From an uncultured bacterium (lineage in GTDB: Bacteria; Cloacimonadota; Cloacimonadia; Cloacimonadales; Cloacimonadaceae): 64,000 nucleotides of DNA. This document shows, piece by piece, positions 17,373 through 27,170 of the stretch. Position numbers and translations under genes: made by a program. The stretch covers positions 32,747-96,746 of the forward strand of contig CALLHY010000013.1 of assembly GCA_938009275.1 (NCBI GenBank), read 5' to 3'. The first letter of the stretch is position 1. Each line of letters opens with the position of its first letter. Under the pieces are notes generated by a model. That model was given only the letters and a program-made list of their open reading frames with translations. It did not search any database and was not told the DNA's origin.

Positions 17373-20150
17373 CTAATTCAGTTTTACCAGCCTGGTTTGA
17401 ACTACTCTCCCAAGAGCTTCCAGACGTATAAAATATATCCCGGAAGCACAAGGCTGCCTTTTGGAGTCATAACCATCCCAGGTTAATTGCTTGCTGCCAT
17501 ATGGCAACAATCCGGAGAAAAGCTCAATGACTAACTGCCCCTTCAAGTTAAACAAAGATACCTTGGTATAGGAGGGTTCTTTGAGGTAAAGATTGATTGT
17601 GGTTAAGTCCTTGAACGGATTAGGATATGGGTAATCTAGAATTATCTGGGGTAATGGAGTAAGTACATTATCTACTTGTTGCTGTGATTCCACAGCAATT
17701 ACTTGTAGCTTCAGCCATTGTTGGTTCTCATAGTCGCGATAAACGAAATGCACTCCTGAATCCGTAACAGCATAATTCCTAGAGAACTTACTCGGACTAT
17801 CAAAAATAACTTCCGGATTTGTCATAGAGGAATTACCATGGGCGTCAAAGACACAATAGTGCATGGTATAGCTGGTCGTGCCGGTATGGAAAAGCAAGGC
17901 AAATGTGCTGTCGGTAAGAGCTTCTATAGCTCCATTTATATATCCTGTACTTGGGACATAAAAAGGTATCTGCTTTGTCCATAGGCAATCAGATGCCATA
18001 GTGTATTTGGCTATCTCTAAACCATTATTATACCTTGCGACATAAAGAAAACCGGACTTAAGATAACTACTGAAGTATTCGTTCGGATTTTGCGATTCAC
18101 AGTCTAGCAAAATCTCTGCGTTGGGGCTGATGACAACAGTGCTAATTGGAGTAGGAACGGAACTACTTTGTTTGTAGTTCAAAATCAGGTGGTTTTCCAT
18201 ACACCTGCTGGAAACGTATAAGCTATAGCTGAAAGAAACAAGCAATCCTGGATTACTAAAAGCTGGTAGTATGTTTCCCTCGGATGAGATTCGCAGCACT
18301 CTGGTTCCGTCATATCCTGATAAAACTACATAGCCACCGATAAAATCACTCAAAAAAACCGGGTCTTGACCCTCCTGGTTCTGGAATAGGCAAATTCTTG
18401 GCCATGTTAGCATGCCACCTAACACTTTTTGACAATATACATCCCCAACCAAGGTTTGCCACGCAATGAAGATACTTCCGTCAATAATTGTGCCAAAGAA
18501 AGAGCGGATACCTCCGGTGTACACATTTATACCATCAAGGCCCCACATTAGTTGACCATTGGCAGAAACCAGCTGGGCATTAAGTAGATGGGGCGAAAAC
18601 CCAGGAAATCCCTCCTGCCAAAGCACTAGGATGTCGTCTCCTGCTTTATTTGTCTTCATGGATGTTATGTAATCACCAGCTACAACATCGACTCCCTCTG
18701 CAGGCCAAAAGTTATCAAGCGTAGGCTCTATCATGTCAAGATGCAGTGTTGCTTGTGCCCAAGTGTCTCTTTTATGTAGAGTGGCAACAATGGAACTTTG
18801 GCCCATAGACAGGATGTTAGAATCAATAATAAATCCCCTGGATCCCGTCACCAATGGCTCTCCACCATCGGGAAACAACTGTGTGCCGGAAGCATCTATG
18901 GCTTGACAGTATATACCGCTGGAATCCAGCCGATAATCCATCCAATAGACTTGAAAAATGCCAGATAGACATTCAGCTATAAAGTCCGGTTGTTTGCCTG
19001 AGTAGTTTTCAAAGCCACTTAGTCCTTTCTCCAGAATAGTCTCACCATCTGAAGATATCTTATCTAATTTAAGGTCGGGAGAGTCAGCTCCATAAGTATA
19101 AACTATGTAGCATTCTTGATTGCCGGCAGGATGCAGGGTGTAACGTAACTGCGGGTTATTGGAATAAGTGTTAATGGTCTTTTGATAGTGCACATCTCCG
19201 TAGTCGGAAATACTGGTTATCAACAAAGAGCTTTTAGCATAGTTCATTGTACATATCGCTACTTCACTTTCGCATATAGCAACCACTTCTACATATTGGG
19301 CAGCACCTGTATCATAGTCAATTGAAAAGCTGTTTTGCAGGGTTGTTTCTTCTCCAATATCAAAAGTATAAACATCAACATAATCTTTCCTACCCACGGC
19401 ATACATGACCTTCGTCTCGGTAAGAGCATCCAGAGAGCTATATTCCAAAGCTGGAGGTGTGCTGGCAAAAGTGCCTCGGTATATCTGTGTTCCATCTGGC
19501 GCGATCCTCACCAATGCATTTTCATTCCGAAAGGCTATAGAGATCATTATGCTATTGTCTTCCAAAAGTATCCCATCTCGATAATAGCACTCAAAATCAC
19601 TCCAATAACCGTTGTACTCACTTATGAGAATGGGATTGCCGTTATCATCCAAACGCTGAACGACAACACTATGCCATGTCAATGCTAAGCTCTGGGCGTT
19701 AGAGACCAGCCATAGCCCCCCGGCATTGTCTGAAAATAGAGTCACCTCATAGGGTTTCGGGGAGTTAGTCGTCGGTAAATCTATCCCGAATGCAGGCCAA
19801 ATTGGGGCTCCAGCAAGCGAATATTTGTATACTTTCAGGTTGGCGTTTGCTATTATAACAACGAAAAAAGCATCAGAACCGCTTTCCAGGTAATAATTAT
19901 CATCACTTGGCAAAGTGATTGGCTGTGACCACATTGGATTTCCTGCATCAGTAAACCGCATTATTTGGATATGCTTAATCCCATCAATCGTTTTTCGCCA
20001 TGCCAGGATAGTCGTATTGTCTTGACATATGCTACCAACGCCTGTGAAATCAAGGTTGTCATAATGTAACAACTCTTCTGGTGGTTCCACCCTAAGGGCA
20101 GGCATAAGTGAGACAAGCCCTAACAGCAACATACATATTATGATTCGCAT
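17373..20150 (-). CDS. Large exported protein with type IX-like C-terminal sorting domain
   Basis: A 925-residue secreted protein. Residues 1-20 are a signal peptide (IIICMLLLGLVSLMPA). Most of the body consists of repeated short beta strands with Asp-Gly and Gly-x-x-x-W features, suggesting a beta-propeller-like fold without recognisable catalytic residues. The last 85 residues form a C-terminal sorting domain: YPNPF, then TTINLYL, VSLFNLKGQLV, a WDGYDSKRQPCASGIYFIRLEA stretch (here abbreviated by its ends, WDG and GIYF) and the final VQTRLVKLN. This is the type A signal recognised by type IX secretion or a related cell-surface system. No such translocon gene is certain in the window. A 17-bp direct repeat flanks the gene. 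Substrate or ligand is unknown. Confidence 0.82.
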   Translation of the reverse strand: MRIIICMLLLGLVSLMPALRVEPPEELLHYDNLDFTGVGSICQDNTTILAWRKTIDGIKHIQIMRFTDAGNPMWSQPITLPSDDNYYLESGSDAFFVVIIANANLKVYKYSLAGAPIWPAFGIDLPTTNSPKPYEVTLFSDNAGGLWLVSNAQSLALTWHSVVVQRLDDNGNPILISEYNGYWSDFECYYRDGILLEDNSIMISIAFRNENALVRIAPDGTQIYRGTFASTPPALEYSSLDALTETKVMYAVGRKDYVDVYTFDIGEETTLQNSFSIDYDTGAAQYVEVVAICESEVAICTMNYAKSSLLITSISDYGDVHYQKTINTYSNNPQLRYTLHPAGNQECYIVYTYGADSPDLKLDKISSDGETILEKGLSGFENYSGKQPDFIAECLSGIFQVYWMDYRLDSSGIYCQAIDASGTQLFPDGGEPLVTGSRGFIIDSNILSMGQSSIVATLHKRDTWAQATLHLDMIEPTLDNFWPAEGVDVVAGDYITSMKTNKAGDDILVLWQEGFPGFSPHLLNAQLVSANGQLMWGLDGINVYTGGIRSFFGTIIDGSIFIAWQTLVGDVYCQKVLGGMLTWPRICLFQNQEGQDPVFLSDFIGGYVVLSGYDGTRVLRISSEGNILPAFSNPGLLVSFSYSLYVSSRCMENHLILNYKQSSSVPTPISTVVISPNAEILLDCESQNPNEYFSSYLKSGFLYVARYNNGLEIAKYTMASDCLWTKQIPFYVPSTGYINGAIEALTDSTFALLFHTGTTSYTMHYCVFDAHGNSSMTNPEVIFDSPSKFSRNYAVTDSGVHFVYRDYENQQWLKLQVIAVESQQQVDNVLTPLPQIILDYPYPNPFKDLTTINLYLKEPSYTKVSLFNLKGQLVIELFSGLLPYGSKQLTWDGYDSKRQPCASGIYFIRLEALGRVVQTRLVKLN

Positions 20151-20363
20151 CTTGCACCTTCTTCATTGAGAATAATGGGTGTGATGTTATGCGCAACACC
20201 CGCACAAATATCCCATTAGCATAGTAATTTATTACCCGGGTATGATGTCAAGCTGAATGTGCGTTTCCGATTTATTGTGGATCAGTAGTGTAGCACGCAG
20301 TTTACTAGAAGCAAACGAAAGCGCTGACATAAAGAAATGAGTTACTCGTCCGATCCACAATCC

Positions 20364-20380
20364 ATTATGAGAACAGCACC
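20364..20380. repeat. 17-bp direct repeat, right copy (3' end of ZIP gene)
   Basis: Identical to 17251-17267. It spans the last codons and stop of the ZIP gene, read on the minus strand. Confidence 0.7.
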
Positions 20381-21174
20381 AGACTCAAAGCCATAATAAT
20401 CATCCCCACCACTAATCCCGATATAGCCACATGATGCTCCCCATACTCCTCTGCTGCTGGTAATAGCTCGTCCAGTGATATATATACCATAATTCCAGCT
20501 ACAGCAGCAAACACCATGCCAAATGCCGTGTCACTAAGGAAAGACCTTAATAGCAGAAAGCCCAATAGCGCTCCCACCGGCTCTGCCAAACCGGAAGCAA
20601 ACGAATATACCAGAGCTTTGGTTTTGTTCCTGGTGGCATAGTAGATTGGCACAGATACCGCTATTCCTTCCGGGATATTGTGGATTGCAATGGCAACGGC
20701 AATGCTTACGCCTAATGTGGGATCTTTCATGGCTGCCATAAAAGTTGCCAAACCTTCGGGGAAGTTATGAACCCCAATGGCTATCGCCGAAAAGAGACCC
20801 ATGCGCATTAGCTTCTTTTCGTCTGGTTTCTCTTTCTTTTGGTTGCAATTAACATTCTTGAACTCATGAGGATTCTCATAAGACGGAACAAGATTATCGA
20901 TAAGGGCAATAAGGCCCATGCCCACAAAAAAGGCAAGAACTGTAATCCAATAGCCATTTCTATCTCCATACACCAAGCTTAGAGAGTCTTTGGCTTTAGG
21001 AAATATCTCGATCATGGATACATATAACATCACACCAGCTGAGAGACCCAATGAAGCAGAAAGAAATTTGGCACCAAACCGCTTTGAAGCAAATGCCATC
21101 AATGAGCCTATACCTGTGGATAAACCTGCAAATAAAGTTAAACAAAATGCAAACAGAACATTATTCTCAATCAT
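20365..21174 (-). CDS. ZIP family divalent metal transporter (ZupT-like)
   Basis: An inner-membrane importer of Zn2+ and perhaps Fe2+ or Mn2+. About eight hydrophobic helices are seen in 269 aa. The metal-binding helices carry HNFPEGLATF and HNIPEGIAVSVPI, the paired signature of ZupT-type ZIP proteins. A loop around residues 90-115 is charged and Lys-rich rather than His-rich. The ATG follows AGAGGATGAT. The acetate transporter gene lies 82 bp upstream in the same direction. No Zur or Fur box was identified. Confidence 0.9.
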   Translation of the reverse strand: MIENNVLFAFCLTLFAGLSTGIGSLMAFASKRFGAKFLSASLGLSAGVMLYVSMIEIFPKAKDSLSLVYGDRNGYWITVLAFFVGMGLIALIDNLVPSYENPHEFKNVNCNQKKEKPDEKKLMRMGLFSAIAIGVHNFPEGLATFMAAMKDPTLGVSIAVAIAIHNIPEGIAVSVPIYYATRNKTKALVYSFASGLAEPVGALLGFLLLRSFLSDTAFGMVFAAVAGIMVYISLDELLPAAEEYGEHHVAISGLVVGMIIMALSLVLFS

Positions 21175-21256
21175 ATCATCCTCTGCATTTCAAGATAAAC
21201 CATATGCGAACTTATGCAACACAACTACTGAGATAATCTGTCTAATGCAATATAAT

Positions 21257-21841
21257 TCAAATGCTTTTCTTAATCCATGGCTTGCCCATTGGCAATACAA
21301 TTTTTCCAGCTAAGTCATTTATTATAATCGCGAACATCATATACATGGCACACGCAGCACAGAACATGAGTTCATAACCGGCAACCAGATTCCAGAAGGG
21401 ATTTATAAAGTGACCCAATACTAAAAGGTAGAATCCTATGAGTAAGGTGAAAAATGTAATAGACATCATAGTGTGAATTCTCATGGTAGCTATCCACATG
21501 CCCAGGGTGTATATCATCCAAGCTACGAGATACCAGCCTACATCGGTAGTGCTGGATTTGAATACGTTATAATGATTCATTAAAAATATCAATGCCAGGC
21601 CAATCCAGAATGCACCATAGGCTGTAAATGCACTGTAACCAAAGTTGTTACCCATCTTCTGTTCATTAAAACCGGCAATCAATTGTGCCAAACCACCAAA
21701 TATCAAGCCTAATACTATCACTGGACCAAGGCCACACCAACCCACATTATGAAACTGTAACACCAGCGTTGTTAACGAAAACCCCGCCAATCCCACAACT
21801 GCCGGATTTGCATTCTTTTGCTCGTTCACACTAAACTCCAT
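21257..21841 (-). CDS. Acetate/succinate uptake transporter (GPR1/FUN34/YaaH family)
   Basis: A six-helix inner-membrane protein of 194 aa. The family motif NPAVVGLAGFSLTTL is at 12-26, and FNEQKMGNNFGYSAFTAYGAFWIGLA matches the second conserved block (only its ends, GNNFG and GAFWIG, matter here). SatP-type proteins transport acetate or succinate with protons. In an acetogenic or syntrophic anaerobe it could work as an exporter. Its upstream gap (21842-22201) holds copy 2 of the palindromic repeat. Confidence 0.88.
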   Translation of the reverse strand: MEFSVNEQKNANPAVVGLAGFSLTTLVLQFHNVGWCGLGPVIVLGLIFGGLAQLIAGFNEQKMGNNFGYSAFTAYGAFWIGLALIFLMNHYNVFKSSTTDVGWYLVAWMIYTLGMWIATMRIHTMMSITFFTLLIGFYLLVLGHFINPFWNLVAGYELMFCAACAMYMMFAIIINDLAGKIVLPMGKPWIKKSI

Positions 21842-22201
21842 ATCAATTATTCAATTTCAATTTCTGCTATCCTGTTCGGCTATCAGATATTGATGGTCAG
21901 TCATTTGGGGGGGCATTAATTGTCAATTGATTATCTTTGATGGTTGTTCCTTGAAGGAATTACTTATGCAATACGCATGAAATGCGCATCGCATCCGCAA
22001 TTCATGCGTAATAATAGCGCAATCGCAGCAGGAAAGCTTATATTGAAGCTATTTTAAGTGTTCCTTAAGGCTGTGCTATGCAATGTTGTACTGCTGATAT
22101 TTACTTCATTCCAAACCAGTAACTATCACTCATGTCGGCATTAAACTGATTGCGAGACTCGGCATCCATAATGTTGTTTTGTGCATTTGTACTCCCATAT
22201 C
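21842..22201. other. Non-coding gap carrying repeat copy 2
   Basis: No gene is seen. The gap sits between the end of the patatin gene and the start of the acetate transporter gene. Apart from the repeat it holds a poly-G run (GGGGGGG at 21907-21913). The transporter promoter should lie in its left part, but no consensus pair stands out. Confidence 0.6.
21948..22023. repeat. Dispersed palindromic intergenic repeat, copy 2
   Basis: Seventy-six bases differ at only one position from copy 3 (38299-38374). The pattern is CCTTGAAGG, then TTACTTATGCAATACGCATGAA, a spacer, and TTCATGCGTAATAATAGCG. CCTTGAAGG is itself a small palindrome. Confidence 0.85.
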
Positions 22202-24361
22202 CTATTTTCGAGAGAACTTGAATATGTCTGTGTCGTATCCTACACTAAGTAAACTATTTAGTTTCCCTGCCTCGTTTATGGCCAGCTTAATCCTGATAGG
22301 CATAAGTTTGCTTCTATAACCAATGCCGCCGAAACCGCAAAACTCCCAGTTGTTATCATCTTGCCAAAGTTCATGTTCAGAATACCTCAAGGCTTGTGCT
22401 CCCAACTCAAGCACCCAGTTAGCATAAGGATTAATACTTATCCCAGAAGTAATCATTTGATAGTATGGAGCACTTAGCTCATACCTCGAGTATCCCATAA
22501 AACCATCTGCACCGCCTATGATGAACGGATTGTACTTCATGTCATTATCAGAGCCGAAATATGTTCCATAATCAAGAGTGTTTCCAATACTTAGCAAGTC
22601 TCCAATGGGAACATAAAGCTCTGCCTTTAGCTGCATGCAGCTATAGATATCGTCACTTACCGTAGTATTTCGTGAAAAATTGAACTTGTTAAGTACTCTC
22701 GTACCTTTTGTGGGGAAGTAATAGTCGTCTAGTGATTCATTATACAGCTTTACTCCAAATCCGCTAACCGTGCTTTCCAGGGGAAGTGATGGAGCCTCAG
22801 ATATTTTCTCGTACATCTTGGTTCTACTACTATATAGGAATAGCTCTGCAATGGCAAAGTCTTTGGCAAACAAGCCCAAGCCTGAAGTCATGCCCCATTC
22901 CAATGAACGCACAGAATTGGTTTTATGATGATCTTTGTATGTATATTGGGTCTTTTCGTTTATGTAGGGAAACAGCCGATAGTAGGCTCCCCATTCTTCA
23001 CCATAGTTTTTCACGTAGTCAATGTTAAGTTCGTTTCTTCCACCAAGCTTTACTTCTGTAATAAGCTTTGAGTTCTTTAGCAGGCAGTTGTTTAATGATA
23101 ATACAGCTCCTGCGCTAAGCTTATCCTCAGAGTTATAGGACAGATTAATTCCCAGTTGCCTTCTTTCTCGCTCTTGAACATGGATTATCAGTTTATAGCT
23201 ATTTCCCTCAATTCGTTCCAGAACTGGATAGATGGTATTGAACGCTTGCGAATTCCATGCCTTCTGACAACCATCGTAGATGTCGTTTACATGATACATG
23301 TTACCAGCGAAGAGCTTTGTATATTCTTGAATTTTGGCCTGGCTGAGAAACCTGTTACCTCGAACATCAACCCGAGTGATGTTATAAAGGCTAAGCTTTT
23401 TATTGAACCCCATACTGCTGTTCTCAGATGCTGATTGGTTTATCTGCTCTTTGAACTGGCGTAGTGAACTTATCTGCTCTCGTGTCGATCTTTCTCCAGT
23501 ATCAATTATCTCTTTTATCTTTTGGAAATCAGTGGCAGAAAAAGAGCTGAGATTTGGCTCGATTATGAAATCGAACAAGTCCAGATGCTCATTTAGATTA
23601 CGAGTGATGCCGATATTTATAGTTTGATCCAGCACTTCTATTAAATTGTTCAGGTTATCTCTGTTTCTAAGCGTAGAATTGACCTTTATTCCTATCACTT
23701 TATCAGCCCCCAAATCGTGTAACAACTCCCCGGGTAGATTTTGGGACACGCCACCATCGATGTAAACATCACCGTTGATGGAGAAAGGCTGAACTAAACT
23801 TGGGATAGACATTGATGCTCGTAAAGCTTGCATCAGAGACCCGCTATCAAATGTGACAGCTTCTCCAGTTATCAGATTTGTAGCATTGCAGGCAAATGGT
23901 ATGGGCAGTTTGGTAAATGATGCAACCTGAGAAGCAGGAGCAAACATTTTGAACAATTCAAGATTAATCTTATTACCTACATACACACTGGAAGGTAGCC
24001 GCGGGACCCAAGTGTCATTTACTTCAAAGATGGCATTTCCATAGGGACTCCAGCGTTTTTGGCCAATGTATAGCTCTTTTCGGCTATGCACATCAAGTGC
24101 GAGATAATCCCAATTAATACTAAGGCATATCTGTTCAATTTCGGCCGCAGAATATCCCATAGCATATAGCGCACCGATAATCGCCCCAATACTTGATCCG
24201 GCGAGGTAATCCGGCCTGATACCTTCTTCTTCCAAAACTTTTAGCACACCAATATGCGCAAAGCCACGTGCACCACCCCCGCTAAGTGCATATCCAAGCT
24301 TCTCAGCATGCAGGGTGATAGACATAAACGCTATCACCACAAACATTAAAATATGTCTCAT
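22202..24361 (-). CDS. Patatin-like phospholipase with POTRA and Omp85 barrel
   Basis: A 719-residue type Vd-like outer-membrane protein. A signal peptide covers 1-19. The patatin domain shows oxyanion GGGARG (28-33), nucleophile Ser57 in GSSIG, and Asp202 in DGGVSQNLP, so the lipase dyad is complete. A POTRA-like segment follows (ITRVDVRGNRFLSQAKI, about 330-395), then a C-terminal 16-strand-type barrel to residue 719. Family members such as PlpD place a lipase at the surface through their own barrel. It lies 23 bp downstream of the LiaF-like gene and is probably the last gene of the purL run. Natural lipid substrate is unknown. Confidence 0.88.
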   Translation of the reverse strand: MRHILMFVVIAFMSITLHAEKLGYALSGGGARGFAHIGVLKVLEEEGIRPDYLAGSSIGAIIGALYAMGYSAAEIEQICLSINWDYLALDVHSRKELYIGQKRWSPYGNAIFEVNDTWVPRLPSSVYVGNKINLELFKMFAPASQVASFTKLPIPFACNATNLITGEAVTFDSGSLMQALRASMSIPSLVQPFSINGDVYIDGGVSQNLPGELLHDLGADKVIGIKVNSTLRNRDNLNNLIEVLDQTINIGITRNLNEHLDLFDFIIEPNLSSFSATDFQKIKEIIDTGERSTREQISSLRQFKEQINQSASENSSMGFNKKLSLYNITRVDVRGNRFLSQAKIQEYTKLFAGNMYHVNDIYDGCQKAWNSQAFNTIYPVLERIEGNSYKLIIHVQERERRQLGINLSYNSEDKLSAGAVLSLNNCLLKNSKLITEVKLGGRNELNIDYVKNYGEEWGAYYRLFPYINEKTQYTYKDHHKTNSVRSLEWGMTSGLGLFAKDFAIAELFLYSSRTKMYEKISEAPSLPLESTVSGFGVKLYNESLDDYYFPTKGTRVLNKFNFSRNTTVSDDIYSCMQLKAELYVPIGDLLSIGNTLDYGTYFGSDNDMKYNPFIIGGADGFMGYSRYELSAPYYQMITSGISINPYANWVLELGAQALRYSEHELWQDDNNWEFCGFGGIGYRSKLMPIRIKLAINEAGKLNSLLSVGYDTDIFKFSRK

Positions 24362-24384
24362 AGCCTACACTTCACTTCAGTCGA

Positions 24385-24942
24385 CTAAAAGCCCTCATCA
24401 GGTTTTATTGGCTCTACTATAGGTTCGTCTAAGTTCCGGTTGGTTTCTCTCACTTCGAATTCCAGCCTTCCGAAAACTGATGTTGCTTCGATGCCAATGC
24501 TTTTACTGGAATTTGTTGCGCTAAACTTCCCCGCTTTGGGTAACACAATGCTGCCTAAAACCGCGGTAGGGCGTATGTCAAATTTTACATCAGAAGGTAA
24601 GACAACAGTAGCTGAGCCGAAAACAACCGTAATCTCTATGTCCTTTGCATCAGGCTGAATATCGCTAAGATCGAGCTCTCCACTGGCAAATACCATGGTG
24701 TATTCTTGACTTCCGCTACTATAAAATATCGTACTTCCCTTATGGTTATTACTTGCACGGTTGTGAACTCTAGGTTTAGCACCACCTACCAGCATCTTCA
24801 CACCAAACATGATTATTACTATAGCAAAGAAGACCTTCATTAGTGGTAAGTTAATATTGAAACCACGCAAAAAGATTGATACACCAAACAGGATAATCAT
24901 TATCCCCCAGAAGATGTTACCAAAGAAAAAGTCCATTCTCAT
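24385..24942 (-). CDS. LiaF-like membrane protein
   Basis: The 185-residue protein has two hydrophobic helices in the first 60 residues (MIILFGVSIFLRGF and VFFAIVIIMFGVKMLV), then a soluble beta-rich domain with repeated hydrophobic strands (ASGELDLSDI, VVFGSATVVLP, AVLGSIVLP, SVFGRLEFEV). This matches the LiaF/YvqF-type cell-wall-active antibiotic response family, where such domains restrain envelope-stress sensors. No LiaRS-like two-component system is next to it. It lies 10 bp after purL and before the patatin gene. The role here is inferred from family only. Confidence 0.72.
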   Translation of the reverse strand: MRMDFFFGNIFWGIMIILFGVSIFLRGFNINLPLMKVFFAIVIIMFGVKMLVGGAKPRVHNRASNNHKGSTIFYSSGSQEYTMVFASGELDLSDIQPDAKDIEITVVFGSATVVLPSDVKFDIRPTAVLGSIVLPKAGKFSATNSSKSIGIEATSVFGRLEFEVRETNRNLDEPIVEPIKPDEGF

Positions 24943-24952
24943 TTCCTCCTCC

Positions 24953-27163
24953 TCAGAGTTTTAGTCCATGCCACCAGGCATCTTTCAATTTGTTTATGTT
25001 TATTGGAGTTTCATTATCAATTTTCAGTACTGGAGTGTCTATCACTTCGCCTATTTTGCTTAGCACTATAGAATGCTTTGTGGCAAGTTCCGCAATCTTG
25101 TGTCTGTGAACTTGGGCAGAACTTATAACAATTCTCCCGGGAGCTTCACCAAAATAACAAGCAACTTTTCTAGTAGATTCAGATGTGTTAAGTTCTGCTC
25201 CCAATGTAGTTTGGGGGTTAAAACAACACTCGCATATTGTCACTAATAAGCCACCATCAGAAAGGTCATGTGCGCTGTTTACAAGGCCAAGGTCTATTAG
25301 CTCCAAAATCAAGTTCTGCAGGTTAGATTCTAAGTCTAAGTCCACCATTGCGGGATTGCCAGCTTCTATGTTCTTTATCACTTTCAGGTATTCTGAGCCA
25401 CCTAAATCTGCCTGTATGCTACCGAGCAAGATAATGTCATCACCCGTATTTTTAAAATACTGAGTGCTAGCCTTTCTATAGTCTTTCATTAGTCCAAGCA
25501 TACCAATAACTGGGGTAGGATAAATTGATCCTGAAGGATTTTCATTGTAGAAAGACACATTCCCACCAGTAACAGGGGTATGAAACTTCCTGCACGCATC
25601 TCCCATTCCTCTTATTGCCTCAGTAAAGAAGTAATAAGCTTCTGGTTTGTAAGGGTTACCAAAGTTCAGGCAGTTTGTAATAGCAATTGGTTTCGCACCA
25701 CTACAGGCAACATTCCTGGCAGCTTCAGCTACGGCTGCCATAGTGCCATTATAAGGGTTTATTGCACAATGCCTGCCATTACAATCGGTTGATAAAGCTA
25801 CAGCCATATCTGTTCCGTCAATTCTAACAACCGCAGCGTCAGAACCTGGCTCTATCACGCTACCTATTTGCACCATATGGTCATATTGCCTATATACTCT
25901 GTGCCTGCTGGCAAGATTGGCACTGCCGATAAGCGTTAGCAGGGTTTGCTCTACGTCTATAGCTTCTTCGTGAATGCTTGTGTCATAGTTTTGTATGCTA
26001 TCGAGATATGCTGGCCTAATGCTTTCTCTGCTATATACTGGCGCTGAACCACCAAGTATCAGGCTCTCAGATGGTATTTCTGCTACTAATTCTGTATCAT
26101 AATACACTCGGAGTAGCTTATCTTCGGTCACCCTTCCAATCTGAACTGCATCCAAGTCCCACTTGGCAAAGATTGCTTTAAGGGCTTCTACATTCTGGGG
26201 TTCGACAATCACCAACATTCGCTCTTGTGATTCTGATAGCATTATCTCATAAGGGGTCATACCAGTCTCTCGTTGAGGAACTAAAGCTACATCAATCTCT
26301 ATTCCAACTCCTCCCTTACCAGACATTTCTGAACTGGAGCAGGTTAAACCAGCCGCGCCCATGTCTTGAATTCCAACAACTAACCCAGAATGAATAACCT
26401 CTAAAGTAGCTTCCAATAACAGCTTTTCTAAGAATGGATCACCAACCTGAACAGCAGTGCGTTTCTCTTCCGATTCTTCACTTAAGTCAATTGAGGCAAA
26501 TGTGGCACCGTGAATTCCGTCTCTACCTGTTTTTGCTCCCACGATTATCACAGCATTGCCAACTCCCGATGCAGCAGAACGGGCAATTTGATCGTGCTTT
26601 AATACTCCCACCGCCATGGCATTAACCAGAGGGTTACCTTCATAGCTATCTTCGAAATATATCTCTCCCCCAACGGTTGGAACACCAAAGCAGTTGCCAT
26701 AATCGGCAATTCCACTTACAACTTCTTTTATCAGGTGCTTAACTTTGGGATTATCTGGATTGCCAAAGCGTAAGGAGTTCAAAGCAGCTATAGGTCGGGC
26801 ACCCATAGTGAAGATATCACGCAATATGCCGCCAACCCCCGTAGCTGCTCCATGATAGGGCTCCAGGGCTGATGGATGATTGTGGCTTTCGATCTTGAAG
26901 GTAATGGCCATTCCGTTCCCAATATCTACAACTCCAGCATTCTCTTCACCAGCTTTGGTAAGCATTGCTGCGCCATCTTTCGGCAAGGTCTTTAGATATT
27001 TAACGGAGTTTTTATAGCTGGCATGCTCACTCCACATCACACTAAAAATGCCAAGTTCAACTATCGTAGGTTCGCGCTTTAATATGTTCAATATCAAGCT
27101 ATATTCTTCATTACTTATGCCATGTTCGGCTATCAATTCGGGAGTAATAGGGCATGGTTCCAT
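24953..27163 (-). CDS. purL: Phosphoribosylformylglycinamidine synthase large subunit
   Basis: PurL converts FGAR to FGAM in purine synthesis, working with PurQ and PurS. The 736-aa length is that of the small bacterial form, so ammonia must come from a separate PurQ, not seen here. The conserved EHASYKNS, KIESHNHPSALEPYHGAATGVGG region, GDPFLEKLLLEA, and the second-half block NCLNFGNP with TGGNVSFYNE are present. The ATG is 7 bp past the TsaC-fusion stop, so it belongs to a run with the EnvC-like and TsaC-fusion genes. Confidence 0.97.
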   Translation of the reverse strand: MEPCPITPELIAEHGISNEEYSLILNILKREPTIVELGIFSVMWSEHASYKNSVKYLKTLPKDGAAMLTKAGEENAGVVDIGNGMAITFKIESHNHPSALEPYHGAATGVGGILRDIFTMGARPIAALNSLRFGNPDNPKVKHLIKEVVSGIADYGNCFGVPTVGGEIYFEDSYEGNPLVNAMAVGVLKHDQIARSAASGVGNAVIIVGAKTGRDGIHGATFASIDLSEESEEKRTAVQVGDPFLEKLLLEATLEVIHSGLVVGIQDMGAAGLTCSSSEMSGKGGVGIEIDVALVPQRETGMTPYEIMLSESQERMLVIVEPQNVEALKAIFAKWDLDAVQIGRVTEDKLLRVYYDTELVAEIPSESLILGGSAPVYSRESIRPAYLDSIQNYDTSIHEEAIDVEQTLLTLIGSANLASRHRVYRQYDHMVQIGSVIEPGSDAAVVRIDGTDMAVALSTDCNGRHCAINPYNGTMAAVAEAARNVACSGAKPIAITNCLNFGNPYKPEAYYFFTEAIRGMGDACRKFHTPVTGGNVSFYNENPSGSIYPTPVIGMLGLMKDYRKASTQYFKNTGDDIILLGSIQADLGGSEYLKVIKNIEAGNPAMVDLDLESNLQNLILELIDLGLVNSAHDLSDGGLLVTICECCFNPQTTLGAELNTSESTRKVACYFGEAPGRIVISSAQVHRHKIAELATKHSIVLSKIGEVIDTPVLKIDNETPININKLKDAWWHGLKL

Positions 27164-27170
27164 TTATTTC

